A stretch of 64,000 bases of DNA from Salipiger sp. H15 (GTDB taxonomy: Bacteria; Pseudomonadota; Alphaproteobacteria; Rhodobacterales; Rhodobacteraceae). Position numbers and translations under genes: made by a program. Positions 1-8,878 of this stretch are shown in pieces (the first letter of the stretch is position 1; each line of letters opens with the position of its first letter). Location: assembly GCF_040409955.1 (NCBI RefSeq), contig NZ_CP123384.1:2427501-2491500 (forward strand), in the 5' to 3' direction. The notes beneath the pieces were generated by a model that worked only from the letters and a program-made list of their open reading frames with translations, had not been told where the DNA came from and searched no databases.

Positions 1-795
1 CTCCTCGACTTCGCGCATCTGGAACAGCGCCACGGCGCCCTGGATCGGGATCGGGGCGGTGACCTCGCCCGGGGCGAGGCCGATCACCAGCGGGCGCAGC
101 ACCGGCGGCAGGGCCGAAAGCTCCTGCCAGGGCAGGCGGCCGCCCTCGCCGCGGGTCGCGGTGGCGGAATATTCGCGCGCGGCGGCCGAGAACTCGGCGG
201 TCGAGCGGTAGCCCGAGATGCGCTCGGCAAGGCTCTGGACCTGCTGCTCGGTGCCGGGACGGATCGGGATGATGATCTCGGAGAGCAGCACGCGCACGTT
301 CGAGCCGGTGCCGGTGCCGGTCAGGGCGCGGTCGACCTCCTCGTCGCTGACATTGGCGCGGGCCTGGAAGCGGCCCTGCACCAGCTGCCGCCAGGCAAAG
401 CCGGCGCGCACGAAGTCGCGGAAGGTCTGCTCGTCGACGCCGTTCTGGCCGAGCAGGGTGATGAACTGTTCGAGGCTGAGGTTGCCGCGCTGCGCGAACT
501 CGGCCATGCCGCCGCGGATCTCCTCGTCGGTGGGCTCGATGCCGGCATCCTTGGCGGCCTGCAGGCGCAGCCGGTCATCCACCAGCTGCTCGCGCGCGAG
601 CTTCATCGGGTCGGCGCCGGAGTTCAGCACCTCGATCATCCGCGCGCGCTGCTGGATCTCGTAGTTGGTGATCACCATCTCGTCGACGAGGATCGCCGGC
701 GCGAACAGGCTCTGCGCCGAGAGCGCCACGGGGGCGAAGGCGAGGCCGGCGGCACAGATGACGGAGCGGAGGAAACGGGCGGGGATCACTTGCAT
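1..795 (-). CDS. surA: Periplasmic chaperone/peptidyl-prolyl isomerase SurA (3' end cut by window)
   Basis: The first 265 codons are in the window and the C-terminus lies beyond base 1. A signal peptide (about residues 1-27, ending VALSAQ) is followed by a SurA N-terminal chaperone domain and the start of a parvulin-type PPIase domain (from about residue 165). SurA escorts outer-membrane beta-barrels such as LptD through the periplasm. The ATG at 795 lies inside the last codons of lptD, giving a 10-bp overlap, so the gene is the fourth cistron of lptF-lptG-lptD-surA and probably translationally coupled. Identification rests on the signal peptide, the domain pattern and the operon position. 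Confidence 0.9.
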   Translation of the reverse strand, partial: MQVIPARFLRSVICAAGLAFAPVALSAQSLFAPAILVDEMVITNYEIQQRARMIEVLNSGADPMKLAREQLVDDRLRLQAAKDAGIEPTDEEIRGGMAEFAQRGNLSLEQFITLLGQNGVDEQTFRDFVRAGFAWRQLVQGRFQARANVSDEEVDRALTGTGTGSNVRVLLSEIIIPIRPGTEQQVQSLAERISGYRSTAEFSAAAREYSATATRGEGGRLPWQELSALPPVLRPLVIGLAPGEVTAPIPIQGAVALFQMREVEE

Positions 796-2951
796 TGGCG
801 TCGATACTCCTTGGCGCTTTCCGAGGTGCCGAAGCCGGTCAGGGCGACGGAGAGGCCATAATCGGTGGACGGTTCCAGGTTGGTCGAGGACGCGTATTTC
901 CGCGTCACCGAGAAGTCGACCTGAACGCATTCATTGCGGTATTGCAGGCCGACGCCCGTGCGGTCAAGCCGTTGATCGGCAAGGTCGTAGCGCCATTCCG
1001 CCGAGCCGGTCCAGTTGGTGGCGAAGCGGTAGCTGCCCTCGAGCGACCATTCGGACTGGGTCTCGTCGCGCTCCTCGCCCGGATCCTGCACCAGCAGCAG
1101 GTAGGAGGCGCCGAGATCGATGCGCTCGTTGGACCAGTCGACGCGGGCCTCGGCCTTGTTCACGTCGCTCATCCCGACCAGCAGGCCGCGGGCCGAGATG
1201 GTGAGCCCGGAGTCGTTGCTGTAGCCGGCGGCGACCAGCCAGTCCGAGAGCGTGCTGTCGAGGCCCGAGGACTTGCTGAAATCCTCGTCGACCTCGCCCT
1301 GCCAGATCCGGCCGAGGGTGAGGCCCGCGCGCCAGCCCGCGGGGGCCTCGTGCAGCCAGCGCAGGCCGGCGGCAAGGCTGCGCCCGTGCTCGCGCCGGTC
1401 GGCGGCGGGGAAGCGTGACAGCGACAGCAGGTTGGCCTCGTCGAACTCGACCCGGGTGCTCTCGTCGGCGACGATGTTGACCCGGGTGCCGCCCATGATC
1501 CCGTATTGCATCACCGGCTCGAGCAGCGTGTGGCTGCCGTCGGCCGCGTGCTTGACCAGCGGCCAGCGCAGCTCGACCCCGAGCCCGCCCATGGCGCGCG
1601 ACACGTCGCTGTCAGAACTGCTGTCCTGCCAGTAGGAATAGCGGTCGAACCAGAGCTCGGAGGTGAGGCCGAAGCGGATGCCGCCGTCGAGCGTCCAGCG
1701 CCGCCGCCAGCTCGCCTCGGCGGTGAGCCGCGCCACGTCGCGCCCGACGATGTCCTCGGACGAGGTCCGGTAATGGCCGTGCACCTCGGTGCCGAGCCGC
1801 AGCTCGCCGCCGATGCGGCTGGGGAAGAAGCGCTTCTCGTAGGAGGTGTCGACGATCCACGAGGGCAGCTCCGCGTCCTTTTCGGAGGCGCGCAGCGACT
1901 GGTAATGCGCCAGCTCGAGCCGCAGCAGGTCGTCGGCGCGGGCGCGCGACAGGTCGATGGTGCTGTCGAGCCGGTCGAGATCCTCGTAGTCGTAATCGTT
2001 GAGATAGGCCTCGTCGCTCACCGACTTGAGGTCGAAGTCGAGCCGGAAGTCGTTCTTCAGGCCAAAGCTGCCCTCGGCAAAGAGGTAGCCGCGGGTCTCG
2101 TCCGAGGTCAGCGTGTCGCGGGTCAGCGCGCCGTTCATCTCGACGTCGCCGTTCACGAAGGCGCGGCGGTAGCGCAGCTCCATCGTCTTGGTCACCGGCG
2201 AGATGTAGGGCGTGAAGGTGAGGTCCTGGTGATCGCCGATCGGCACGAAATAGGGCACCTTGACGCCGAAGCCGAGCAGCGTGGTGGTGCGGTAGGAGGG
2301 CACGAGGAAGCCGCGGGTGCGCTTCAGCGACGGGTCGGGCAGGCGCAGGCGGGGCGCCCAGAACACCGGCACGTCGAGCACGCGCAGTTGCGCGCCCTCG
2401 AAGTAGATCTGCTGCGCCTGCTGGTCGTGGACCACCCGCTGCGCGCGGATCGACCAGAGCGGCACCTCGTCGGCGCCGCAGACCTGGCAGGAGCTGACGG
2501 CGACGCGGCTGAGCTGGGTGAACCGTCCCTCGGCACGGCGCGCCTCGACGGCGGCGAGTTGCAGCTGCTCTTCCATCACCATGCGCGCGCCCGACAGGAT
2601 GCCGTTGCGCATCCCCTCGTCGAGCTCTGCGCTCTCCGCCAGCAGGAGGTTGCCGGAGGCGTCGGTGATGCGGATCGGTCCCTCGATCTGCAGCGTGCCG
2701 GCCTTCTGGTCGTAGACGATGCGGCTTGCGGCAAGGCGGGTGCCGTCCTGCAGCGCCTCGACGTTGCCCTGCGCGATGAGCCGGCTGCCGTCCTCGACGA
2801 AGACCTCGTCGGCGACGAGGAAGGCCGGCCCGTCCCCGGTGGCCGGGGCGGTCTGGGTGCTGGTCTGCGCGCGCAGCGTCTCGGGCAGCGCGGCGGCAAG
2901 CGGCAGGCTCAGGGCCAGCGCCGCCGCGATGAGGCGGGTCTGGGGGGTCAT
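786..2951 (-). CDS. lptD: LPS-assembly outer-membrane protein LptD
   Basis: 721 residues. A signal peptide (about 1-30) is followed by an OstA/LptA-like N-terminal domain (about 40-200: paired strands with phrases such as VADEVFVEDGSRLIAQGNVE) and a large C-terminal beta-barrel rich in aromatic and charged alternation. LptD is the outer-membrane translocon that inserts lipopolysaccharide at the cell surface, with the lipoprotein LptE as plug. Two cysteines in SSCQVCG and one at each of two C-terminal sites (NECVQVD, RRQCK) could form the structural disulfides known for the family. Its ATG overlaps the lptG stop as ATGA, and surA starts within its 3' end. Confidence 0.95.
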   Translation of the reverse strand: MTPQTRLIAAALALSLPLAAALPETLRAQTSTQTAPATGDGPAFLVADEVFVEDGSRLIAQGNVEALQDGTRLAASRIVYDQKAGTLQIEGPIRITDASGNLLLAESAELDEGMRNGILSGARMVMEEQLQLAAVEARRAEGRFTQLSRVAVSSCQVCGADEVPLWSIRAQRVVHDQQAQQIYFEGAQLRVLDVPVFWAPRLRLPDPSLKRTRGFLVPSYRTTTLLGFGVKVPYFVPIGDHQDLTFTPYISPVTKTMELRYRRAFVNGDVEMNGALTRDTLTSDETRGYLFAEGSFGLKNDFRLDFDLKSVSDEAYLNDYDYEDLDRLDSTIDLSRARADDLLRLELAHYQSLRASEKDAELPSWIVDTSYEKRFFPSRIGGELRLGTEVHGHYRTSSEDIVGRDVARLTAEASWRRRWTLDGGIRFGLTSELWFDRYSYWQDSSSDSDVSRAMGGLGVELRWPLVKHAADGSHTLLEPVMQYGIMGGTRVNIVADESTRVEFDEANLLSLSRFPAADRREHGRSLAAGLRWLHEAPAGWRAGLTLGRIWQGEVDEDFSKSSGLDSTLSDWLVAAGYSNDSGLTISARGLLVGMSDVNKAEARVDWSNERIDLGASYLLLVQDPGEERDETQSEWSLEGSYRFATNWTGSAEWRYDLADQRLDRTGVGLQYRNECVQVDFSVTRKYASSTNLEPSTDYGLSVALTGFGTSESAKEYRRQCK

Positions 2952-4042
2952 CCTTCCTCCATCTGAAGCACCAGCCCCAGCGCGAGGAGCAGCGCGGCGA
3001 CAGGCGGCACCCATGCCGCAAGCAGCGGATTGAGCTGCCCGTTTTCGCCGAGGATCTGCGCGAAGTTGCGGACGTAGTAAAGCCCGAAGCCGAGCATCAC
3101 CGCGGCCAGCACGGCAAGCCCGGTGTTGGCAAGCCGCGCGGGACGCATGGTGAAGCCCGCGGCGACGAGCACCATGGCGACGAGGAAGATCGGCTGCGCC
3201 AGCTCGGATTGCAGCCAGACGATGTGGCGCCGGGCCGAGAATCCGGCCTCCTCGAGGCCGCGGATGAACGAGGGAAGCTCCCAGATCGGGATCGCCGACG
3301 GCTCGCCGAAACGGTCGCGGATGCCGTCCTGCGTGAGGTTCGAGGGCAGGCGCAGCTCGGCGAAGGTCTCGGCCGCCTGCTCGGGGTTGGCGGTGTCGCC
3401 GAGCGGCCAGGACTTGGCGTCGGTCAGCACCCAGCCGTTGTCCTCGAGCCGCGCGCTCTTTGCGACGATCCGCCGGTCGGGGCCGCCGCCGGGGGCGTAG
3501 GAGACGAAGCTGACGTCGTAGAGCACGCTGGCGTCGGGGTTTGTGCGGCTGGCGCGGATCACCGTCTGGCTGCCCTCGGTGCCCTGCCGCAGCCAGAGCC
3601 CCTCGGCGCTGATCGACAGCACCGAGCCGCCGTCGCTGTCCCATTCCTGCTCGAGGTCGGCGGCGCGTTTCGAGGTCGCGGCGACGATCGGGTTCAGCAT
3701 CGCGACGGCGATCCCCGCGATCAGCAGCGCCACGCCGACCGGCCCCATCAGCGCGGCAAGCCCCGAGCGGCCGGCGGCGCGGCTGACCACCAGTTCCGAG
3801 CTGCGCGCCAGCGAGATGCAGAGCGAGATCGCCGCGAGGATCGTGACCAGCGGCAGGATCGAATAGGTGCCGCCGGGAAGGTTCAGCAGCGTCATGTGGA
3901 TGACCTGCCCGAAGCTCACGGACTCGCCGAACTTGCGCAACTGCTCGACGAGGTCGACCATGAAGAAGAACAGCGCGAAGACGAAGGCGATGGCGAGGAA
4001 GAACTTCAGGAAGCGCCGGGCGAAGTAGAAGTGCAGGATCAT
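2948..4042 (-). CDS. lptG: LPS export ABC transporter permease LptG
   Basis: 364 residues, YjgP/YjgQ family. Three N-terminal membrane helices (near residues 12-34, 55-80, 98-118), a periplasmic jellyroll (about 130-270) and three C-terminal helices (about 280-360) give the normal LptF/LptG topology. With LptF and the ATPase LptB (not in this window) it extracts lipopolysaccharide from the inner membrane and passes it to the LptC-LptA bridge. Start chosen at the ATG that overlaps the lptF stop (ATGA); a longer in-frame extension upstream would run inside lptF and is rejected. Confidence 0.94.
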   Translation of the reverse strand: MILHFYFARRFLKFFLAIAFVFALFFFMVDLVEQLRKFGESVSFGQVIHMTLLNLPGGTYSILPLVTILAAISLCISLARSSELVVSRAAGRSGLAALMGPVGVALLIAGIAVAMLNPIVAATSKRAADLEQEWDSDGGSVLSISAEGLWLRQGTEGSQTVIRASRTNPDASVLYDVSFVSYAPGGGPDRRIVAKSARLEDNGWVLTDAKSWPLGDTANPEQAAETFAELRLPSNLTQDGIRDRFGEPSAIPIWELPSFIRGLEEAGFSARRHIVWLQSELAQPIFLVAMVLVAAGFTMRPARLANTGLAVLAAVMLGFGLYYVRNFAQILGENGQLNPLLAAWVPPVAALLLALGLVLQMEEG

Positions 4043-5181
4043 GCCGCGGCTCCCGAGGTGGTGTCGCGCCGCCCCCGGCGCGGGCGGCGGTTGCGCGAGG
4101 CGGCCCAGATCATCGTGCCGCTGATCGCGAAGCCGATGAGGCTTGGCAGGTAGACCAGCGGCCAGAGCGCGGGATTGGCGCGCACCGGCGTCGAGACCGA
4201 GCTCTCGATGATCTTGATCAGCACCAGCAGGAAGATCGCGCCGACGATCTGCCGGGTGACGCCGAAGCGCGAGAAGCTGCCGGTCATCAGCGCCGCGTAG
4301 CCGATCAGCGCCGCGACGACGCAGAGCAGCGGCTGCTCGAAACGCATGTGCGCCTCTTCCAGCACCTCGCCGACGCTGTCGTTGACCTCGACCGCGACGG
4401 CCTCGGTGTCGGTCAGCAGCTCGAGCGTGCCGATCTGCCGGGCGCGGCGGCCCGGGGTGCGGTCGGGGGTGATCAGGCTCGAGATGTCGTAGGTGAGATC
4501 CTCGAAGGTGGTGGTCGACAGCGCGGTGTCCGACCGGCGCAGCGTCTGCGCGGTGCCCTCGACCATGGTCAGCATCGTGCTGCCCGCCTCGCCGCGGATG
4601 ATGTAGGCGGTGCGGGCGGTGTAGATGACCTCGCGCTCGGGCTGGCGGCGGTCCGACAGGAAGACGTCGCGCAGTTCGCCCTCGGGCGAGATCTCGCGGA
4701 TGTAGAAGGTCACGCCCTTCGTCGGGTGCAGGAAGGTGCCCTCGTGCAGCAGCCGGGCCGAGATCGAGCCCGATATCTCTGCCTCGCGCTGGCGCAGCTG
4801 GCCGTAGGAGAGCGGCACCAGCACATGCGCCAGCACCGCCATCATCGTGCCAATGATCAGCCCGAAGACCAGCACCGGCCGGGCCAGACGCCAGGGCGAA
4901 TAGCCGGTGGCCTGCACCACGGTCAGCTCCGAATCGTTGCTCGAGCGGTTGATGACGTAGACCGAGGCGGCAAAGGCGGCGATCGGCAGCACGATGGCGA
5001 TCACCGCGGGCAGGCTCAGCAGCGTGAACTCCAGGAAGATGCCACCCGAATGACCCTCGGCGATCAGGTCGCCGAACAGGCTCACAGCGCGGTTGACCCA
5101 GTAGACCATCACCAGAACCAGCGAGAAAAACCCGAACAGGATCATGAGCTGCGACAGCATGTATCTGTCGAATCTCTGCAC
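4039..5181 (-). CDS. lptF: LPS export ABC transporter permease LptF
   Basis: 380 residues, YjgP/YjgQ family: N-terminal helices around 10-32, 52-78 and 99-120, a periplasmic domain to about residue 270, then three C-terminal helices and a basic Arg-rich tail. Partner of LptG in the LptB2FG exporter. It is the first gene of the lptF-lptG-lptD-surA operon. The start is a GTG with a strong GGGGGA ribosome site 7-8 bases upstream; the ATG at codon 8 is the alternative. The promoter must lie in the 130-bp gap shared with the divergent pepA. Confidence 0.94.
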   Translation of the reverse strand: MQRFDRYMLSQLMILFGFFSLVLVMVYWVNRAVSLFGDLIAEGHSGGIFLEFTLLSLPAVIAIVLPIAAFAASVYVINRSSNDSELTVVQATGYSPWRLARPVLVFGLIIGTMMAVLAHVLVPLSYGQLRQREAEISGSISARLLHEGTFLHPTKGVTFYIREISPEGELRDVFLSDRRQPEREVIYTARTAYIIRGEAGSTMLTMVEGTAQTLRRSDTALSTTTFEDLTYDISSLITPDRTPGRRARQIGTLELLTDTEAVAVEVNDSVGEVLEEAHMRFEQPLLCVVAALIGYAALMTGSFSRFGVTRQIVGAIFLLVLIKIIESSVSTPVRANPALWPLVYLPSLIGFAISGTMIWAASRNRRPRRGRRDTTSGAAA

Positions 5182-5313
5182 TCGATTTCCCCCGGCTTTC
5201 CTTTGACGACGACCCTAGACGATCGGTCATCGCGGGAAAAGGTGCCTCTGGTCAAGCCGATTGCCGCGCTCTAGGACTCCCTGAACGGACACGTGAACAG
5301 GGAAGACAGGCGA

Positions 5314-6786
5314 ATGACCGAGCTGCGCACATTCGAATTCTCGGCGGTGGATCTCGATACGCTGGCAGAACGCCAGGGCCGGATCGCGCTGCTGATCAAT
5401 GCCGAGGGCCGGATGAGCCCCGGGGCGCGGCGCCTGAACCGGCTGACCAAGGGCACGCTGGCGCGCCTGCTGGCGGCGGAGCGCTGGGAGAAGGCGAAAC
5501 CGGGCGAGGTGATCTCGCTGGCCTATCCCGCCGGGCTCGCCGCCGAGGCGCTGGACGTGGTGAAGCTGGAGCGCCGCCCGACCGTGGCCGAGGCGCGCAA
5601 GGCGGGCGCGGCGCTGGCCTCGGCGGTCGGCGGCAAGGCGCTCACCTTGGTCGGCGAGAGCACCGCGCGCCTGCCGCACCTCGCGCTGGCGCTGGCGCTG
5701 CGCGGCCACGCGGTGGTCAACCACAAGTCCGAGAGTGCCGAGACCCCGGCGCCCGCGACAATCCTCTGCGCCAAGCCCGAAGAGACCGGCAGGGCCGCGG
5801 CCTCGCTGCTGGCGGTGGCGGAGGGCGTCGCCTTCACCCGCGACCTCGTGAGCGAGCCGGCCAACGTGCTGACCACCGAGGAATTCGCGGCGCGGCTGCT
5901 GGCGCTGACCGAGCTCGGGATCGAGGTCGAGGTGCTGGAAGAGGCGCGCATGGCCGAGCTTGGCATGAACGCGCTTCTGGCCGTGGGGCAGGGTTCTGCC
6001 GCGCCGTCGAAGATGGTGGTCATGCGCTGGAAGGGCGCGGCGGGCGATCCGCTGGCGCTGGTCGGCAAGGGCGTGGTCTTCGACACCGGGGGCATCTCGC
6101 TGAAGCCGGGGCCGGGCATGGAGGACATGACCATGGACATGGGCGGCGCGGGCACCGTCGCGGGGGTGATGAAGGCCCTCGCGCTGCGCAAGGCCAAGGC
6201 GCATGTGGTCGGCCTCGTGGGCCTCGTCGAGAACATGCCCTCGGGCACGGCGATGCGCCCGGGCGACATCGTGAAGTCGATGAAGGGCGACACGATCGAG
6301 ATCCTCAACACCGACGCCGAGGGGCGGCTCGTGCTCTGCGACGTGCTCTGGTACGCGCAGGAACACGTGAAGCCCGCCGCGATGGTGGACCTCGCCACGC
6401 TCACCGGCGCCTGCATCGTCGCGCTCGGCCACGAGAACGCGGCGGTCTTCTCCAACGAGGACGGCTTTGCCGAGGATTTCCTCAGGGCGGCGAAGACCGA
6501 GGGCGAGGGCGCCTGGCGAATGCCGCTGGCGCAGGCCTACGACGACATGCTGAAATCGCCGCTGGCGGACATGAAGAACATCGGCGGCCGTCCCGCGGGC
6601 TCGATCACCGCGGCGCAGTTCCTCAAGCGGTTCGTCCGGGACGAGATGCCGTGGATCCATCTCGACATCGCGGGCGTTGCAAAGCTGAAGGCGGCGTCGC
6701 TGCTGGCGCCTGCCGGGGCCACCGGCTGGGGCGTGCTGTCGCTCGACCGGCTGATCCGCGACCGCTTCGAGAGCAAGGACGACTGA
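5314..6786 (+). CDS. pepA: Leucyl aminopeptidase (M17, PepA)
   Basis: 490 residues, the usual size for a cytosol aminopeptidase. The N-terminal alpha/beta domain (1-165) is followed by the catalytic domain. NTDAEGRL at about 332-339 is the M17 signature and supplies two-metal ligands; the [10 protein letters not shown] segment near 250 carries the Lys and Asp ligands. The enzyme removes N-terminal residues from peptides as a zinc/manganese hexamer, and E. coli PepA also binds DNA in Xer recombination. The ATG follows GGAAGACAGG; an upstream GTG at 5293 would add seven residues. The VOC and holC genes follow closely on the same strand. Confidence 0.94.
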   Translation: MTELRTFEFSAVDLDTLAERQGRIALLINAEGRMSPGARRLNRLTKGTLARLLAAERWEKAKPGEVISLAYPAGLAAEALDVVKLERRPTVAEARKAGAALASAVGGKALTLVGESTARLPHLALALALRGHAVVNHKSESAETPAPATILCAKPEETGRAAASLLAVAEGVAFTRDLVSEPANVLTTEEFAARLLALTELGIEVEVLEEARMAELGMNALLAVGQGSAAPSKMVVMRWKGAAGDPLALVGKGVVFDTGGISLKPGPGMEDMTMDMGGAGTVAGVMKALALRKAKAHVVGLVGLVENMPSGTAMRPGDIVKSMKGDTIEILNTDAEGRLVLCDVLWYAQEHVKPAAMVDLATLTGACIVALGHENAAVFSNEDGFAEDFLRAAKTEGEGAWRMPLAQAYDDMLKSPLADMKNIGGRPAGSITAAQFLKRFVRDEMPWIHLDIAGVAKLKAASLLAPAGATGWGVLSLDRLIRDRFESKDD

Positions 6787-6789
6787 GCC

Positions 6790-7221
6790 ATGATCCTTCC
6801 CGCCCTGCGCTATCGCGACACCGAGGCGATGCTCGCCTTCCTCACCGGGGCCCTCGGGCTCGAGGAACACGCGGTCTATCGCGACGCGGAGGGCGGGATC
6901 ATCCACGCGGAGCTGAGGCTCGGGACCGGCATGATCATGTTCGGCCCGGCCGCGCGCGAGAACGGGTTCGGCAAGCTCCTGGTCTCGCCCGGCGCCGCGG
7001 GCGGGGTCACCGGCACGATCTACGCGGTGGTGTCCAACGTCGCGGGGCATTATTCCCGCGCCGTGGCGGCGGGCGCCGAGATCGTGCTGCCGCTCGAGGA
7101 ACAGCCCTACGGCGGGCAGAGCTACACGCTGCGCGACCCCGAGGGGCAGATCTGGACCTTCGGCGACTACCATCCCGAGGGCGATCACGACGGCGGTCAC
7201 GACGCCAATCAGGAGGGCTGA
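6790..7221 (+). CDS. VOC-family (glyoxalase/bleomycin-resistance fold) protein
   Basis: 143 residues, beginning 4 bases after pepA. A typical single-chain VOC module with two beta-alpha-beta3 units: an N-terminal half from LPALRYRD to the MIMFGP strand, and a C-terminal half ending in the conserved DPEGQIWTFG. Members with this ending are annotated as bleomycin-resistance-like or PhnB/YdeM-like proteins. The substrate cannot be read from sequence. A His/Asp/Gly-rich tail (DHDGGHD) extends beyond the fold and could bind metal, but that is a guess. Confidence 0.8.
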   Translation: MILPALRYRDTEAMLAFLTGALGLEEHAVYRDAEGGIIHAELRLGTGMIMFGPAARENGFGKLLVSPGAAGGVTGTIYAVVSNVAGHYSRAVAAGAEIVLPLEEQPYGGQSYTLRDPEGQIWTFGDYHPEGDHDGGHDANQEG

Positions 7222-7226
7222 CCCCG

Positions 7227-7685
7227 ATGGGCGTCGCGATGTTCTACCACCTCACCCAGCGGCCGGTCGAAGAGACTCTGTCGATGCTGCTCGAGAAGTC
7301 GCTGGCGGCGGGCTGGCGCGTCGCGGTGCGCGGCGGCAATCCGCGGCGGCTCGACTGGCTCGACGAACGGCTCTGGCTCGGCGCCGAGGACAGCTTCCTG
7401 CCGCATGGAAGGGCGGGCGGGCCGCATGACGCGGCGCAGCCGGTGCTGCTGACAGAGCGGGCCGAGATGCCGAACGGCGCCTCCTGCCTGATGACGCTCG
7501 ACGGCGCGCAGGTCTCGCCCGAGGAGGTCGCAGCGCTGGAGCGGGTCTGCATCCTCTTCGACGGCAACGACATGGAAGCGCTCGACGCGGCCCGGGGGCA
7601 GTGGAAGGCGCTGACCGGCGCCGGGGTGACGGCCCAATACTGGTCCGAGGAAAGCGGCCGCTGGGAGAAGAAGGCCGAATCCTGA
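7227..7685 (+). CDS. holC: DNA polymerase III subunit chi
   Basis: 152 residues, HolC family, with N-terminal MFYHLTQRPVEETLSMLLEK and the DRLDERLW-like segment seen here as LDWLDERLWLG. Chi links the clamp-loader complex, through psi, to SSB at the replication fork; alphaproteobacteria usually lack a recognisable psi. The ATG at 7227 follows an AGGAGGG site in the end of the VOC gene, 5 bases downstream of its stop. pepA-holC adjacency is widespread in proteobacteria, which supports the call. Confidence 0.9.
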   Translation: MGVAMFYHLTQRPVEETLSMLLEKSLAAGWRVAVRGGNPRRLDWLDERLWLGAEDSFLPHGRAGGPHDAAQPVLLTERAEMPNGASCLMTLDGAQVSPEEVAALERVCILFDGNDMEALDAARGQWKALTGAGVTAQYWSEESGRWEKKAES

Positions 7686-7797
7686 GGCCGCGCCGGGCGC
7701 CACGCGAAGAACACGCGCCGCCCACGCAAAAGCTGTGACGCTCGGACACGTTTGACAGATGAGCAGATTGCCGCTCATTCTGGGTCTTGCCGGCGTG

Positions 7798-7813
7798 CCG
7801 TGACATGTCACGG
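7798..7813. promoter_or_regulatory. Perfect 16-bp palindrome (candidate operator)
   Basis: CCGTGACATGTCACGG is an exact inverted repeat with no spacer, 40 bases downstream of a TTGACA hexamer and directly followed by an A-rich tract. With no loop it cannot form an RNA hairpin as a terminator would, so a dimeric DNA-binding protein is more likely. The regulator is unknown; the downstream Crp/Fnr protein is one candidate. Confidence 0.5.
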
Positions 7814-7996
7814 AAAAGAGACGGAAAAAATTTTGATTTTTGCGAAAAAAACCATGGTTATGTCGTCCCGCTTACACACCCCGGCAAAATATTTCCTACA
7901 TGGTGCCTGCAAGTCCGACGGGCGCGACTCATGTCGTGCCGACAGCGACTGCCTCGAACGGATTTGTCCGCGAGAGGGTGAGGGTACACGAGTAAC

Positions 7997-8081
7997 GGCC
8001 ATTCCAGCGTCGTCTTCCGGGGTCGGATCCCTGGCGGGGCACTCCCGTCAATTCCGCCCGGGCCACGACGCCGGAATGGCC
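7997..8081. repeat. 17-bp inverted repeat with AAYGGCCATT cores
   Basis: GGCCATTCCAGCGTCGT at 7997-8013 pairs with ACGACGCCGGAATGGCC at 8065-8081, with one mismatch and a 51-base loop. Each arm also contains a near-palindrome: AACGGCCATT at 7994-8003 and AATGGCCATT at 8075-8084, 81 bp apart. ACGACGCTGG, the complement of part of the left arm, recurs at 8093-8102. Either a long RNA stem or two protein sites on the same face of the DNA would explain this. Confidence 0.5.
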
Positions 8082-8203
8082 ATTTGTCGGCAACGACGCT
8101 GGCGAGACCGGATGGTTTCCACGGGTGCCCGTGCGGGTGCCCGCAATTCCTTTGCGCATTTTTCCCTTGCGTCATCCGGTGAAGCCGCTATCGGACTGAT
8201 TTC

Positions 8204-8863
8204 ATGACAACTCCTATCGATTTTCGCCCATTGCTCGACTGCGCGCTCCTCAACGATCTGAGCGTCGAGAAGAAGGAAGCCTTCCTCGCGGAATGCACCG
8301 TCCAGCATTTCGAGGCACCCACCGACATCCTGCGACAGGGCGAGACCACGCCGGTCATGTACCTGATCGCGCGTGGCCGGGTGGAGGTGATCTACCTCGA
8401 CAAGCAGGGCAATGCCGCGGTGCTGCACGTCGCCGGGCCCGGCGAGGTGCTGGGCGAGGTCGAGGGGCTTTCGGGGACGACCTGCTCGTCGACCTGCCGG
8501 ACGCTGCCCGACGCGCTGGTGCTCTCGGCCTCGACCGAGCTCCTGCTCAAGCACATCCCGCCCGCGCTGCTCCTGCGCAACTCCGCCGCGATCATGCAGA
8601 CCCGGCTGACCCGCGACAACGAGTTGCGCGCCATCGCGCAGTTCTTCTCGGTCGAGGAGCGGCTGCGCATGTACCTGCACCAGTTCACCACCGAGATGCA
8701 CCGCGAGGCGCGGCTGAGCCAGTCCTACCTCGCCTCGATGGTGGGCTGCTCGCGCCAGACGATCAACAAGCTGCTGGGCGACCTGCGGCGCGACGGTCTG
8801 ATCGAGATCCGCCGCGGCGCCATCGTGGTGATCGACCGCGCGGCGCTGAAGATCGAGGTCTGA
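8204..8863 (+). CDS. Crp/Fnr-family transcriptional regulator
   Basis: 219 residues. An N-terminal cyclic-nucleotide-binding-like beta roll spans about 15-130 (ILRQGETTPVMYLIARGRVEV; GPGEVLGEVEGLSG). The long dimer helix follows, then a C-terminal winged helix-turn-helix at about 165-205 (LSQSYLASMVGCSRQTINKLL). The cysteine cluster of oxygen-sensing FNR is absent: N-terminal cysteines at about 13 and 27 are isolated, so an FNR iron-sulfur centre is unlikely. The effector cannot be assigned. It follows an exceptionally long leader and converges with the protease gene. Confidence 0.88.
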   Translation: MTTPIDFRPLLDCALLNDLSVEKKEAFLAECTVQHFEAPTDILRQGETTPVMYLIARGRVEVIYLDKQGNAAVLHVAGPGEVLGEVEGLSGTTCSSTCRTLPDALVLSASTELLLKHIPPALLLRNSAAIMQTRLTRDNELRAIAQFFSVEERLRMYLHQFTTEMHREARLSQSYLASMVGCSRQTINKLLGDLRRDGLIEIRRGAIVVIDRAALKIEV

Positions 8864-8878
8864 GCCCGGAGGGGCTCA
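8861..8878. terminator. Hairpin formed by two convergent stop codons
   Basis: TGAGCCC (8861-8867), GGAG loop, GGGCTCA (8872-8878). The first three bases are the stop of the Crp/Fnr gene and the last three are the stop (minus strand) of the aspartic protease. A perfect 7-bp stem serves both ends, but no T-run follows, so termination would be weak or Rho-assisted. Confidence 0.4.

Larger units (their letters stand above)
7686..8203 (+). promoter_or_regulatory. 518-bp non-coding region upstream of a Crp/Fnr gene
   Basis: No convincing gene lies here. Composition differs sharply from its surroundings: 7811-7865 holds runs of A and T in otherwise very GC-rich DNA. A TTGACA hexamer occurs at 7752-7757, with a weak TCATTC 17 bases on. 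A perfect 16-bp palindrome lies at 7798-7813, and a 17-bp inverted repeat (7997-8013 with 8065-8081) is further down. Two tandem CGGGTGCCCG mini-hairpins precede the gene near 8124-8147. It looks like a long regulated 5' leader or an unannotated small-RNA locus. Confidence 0.5.

Noticed and set aside
7752..8207. A 151-codon plus-strand frame in the gap before the Crp/Fnr gene
   Set aside because: It runs into the start of the next gene, has no ribosome site, odd composition with many Cys and Ser, and no similarity to anything I know. The region's palindromes suggest regulation instead.
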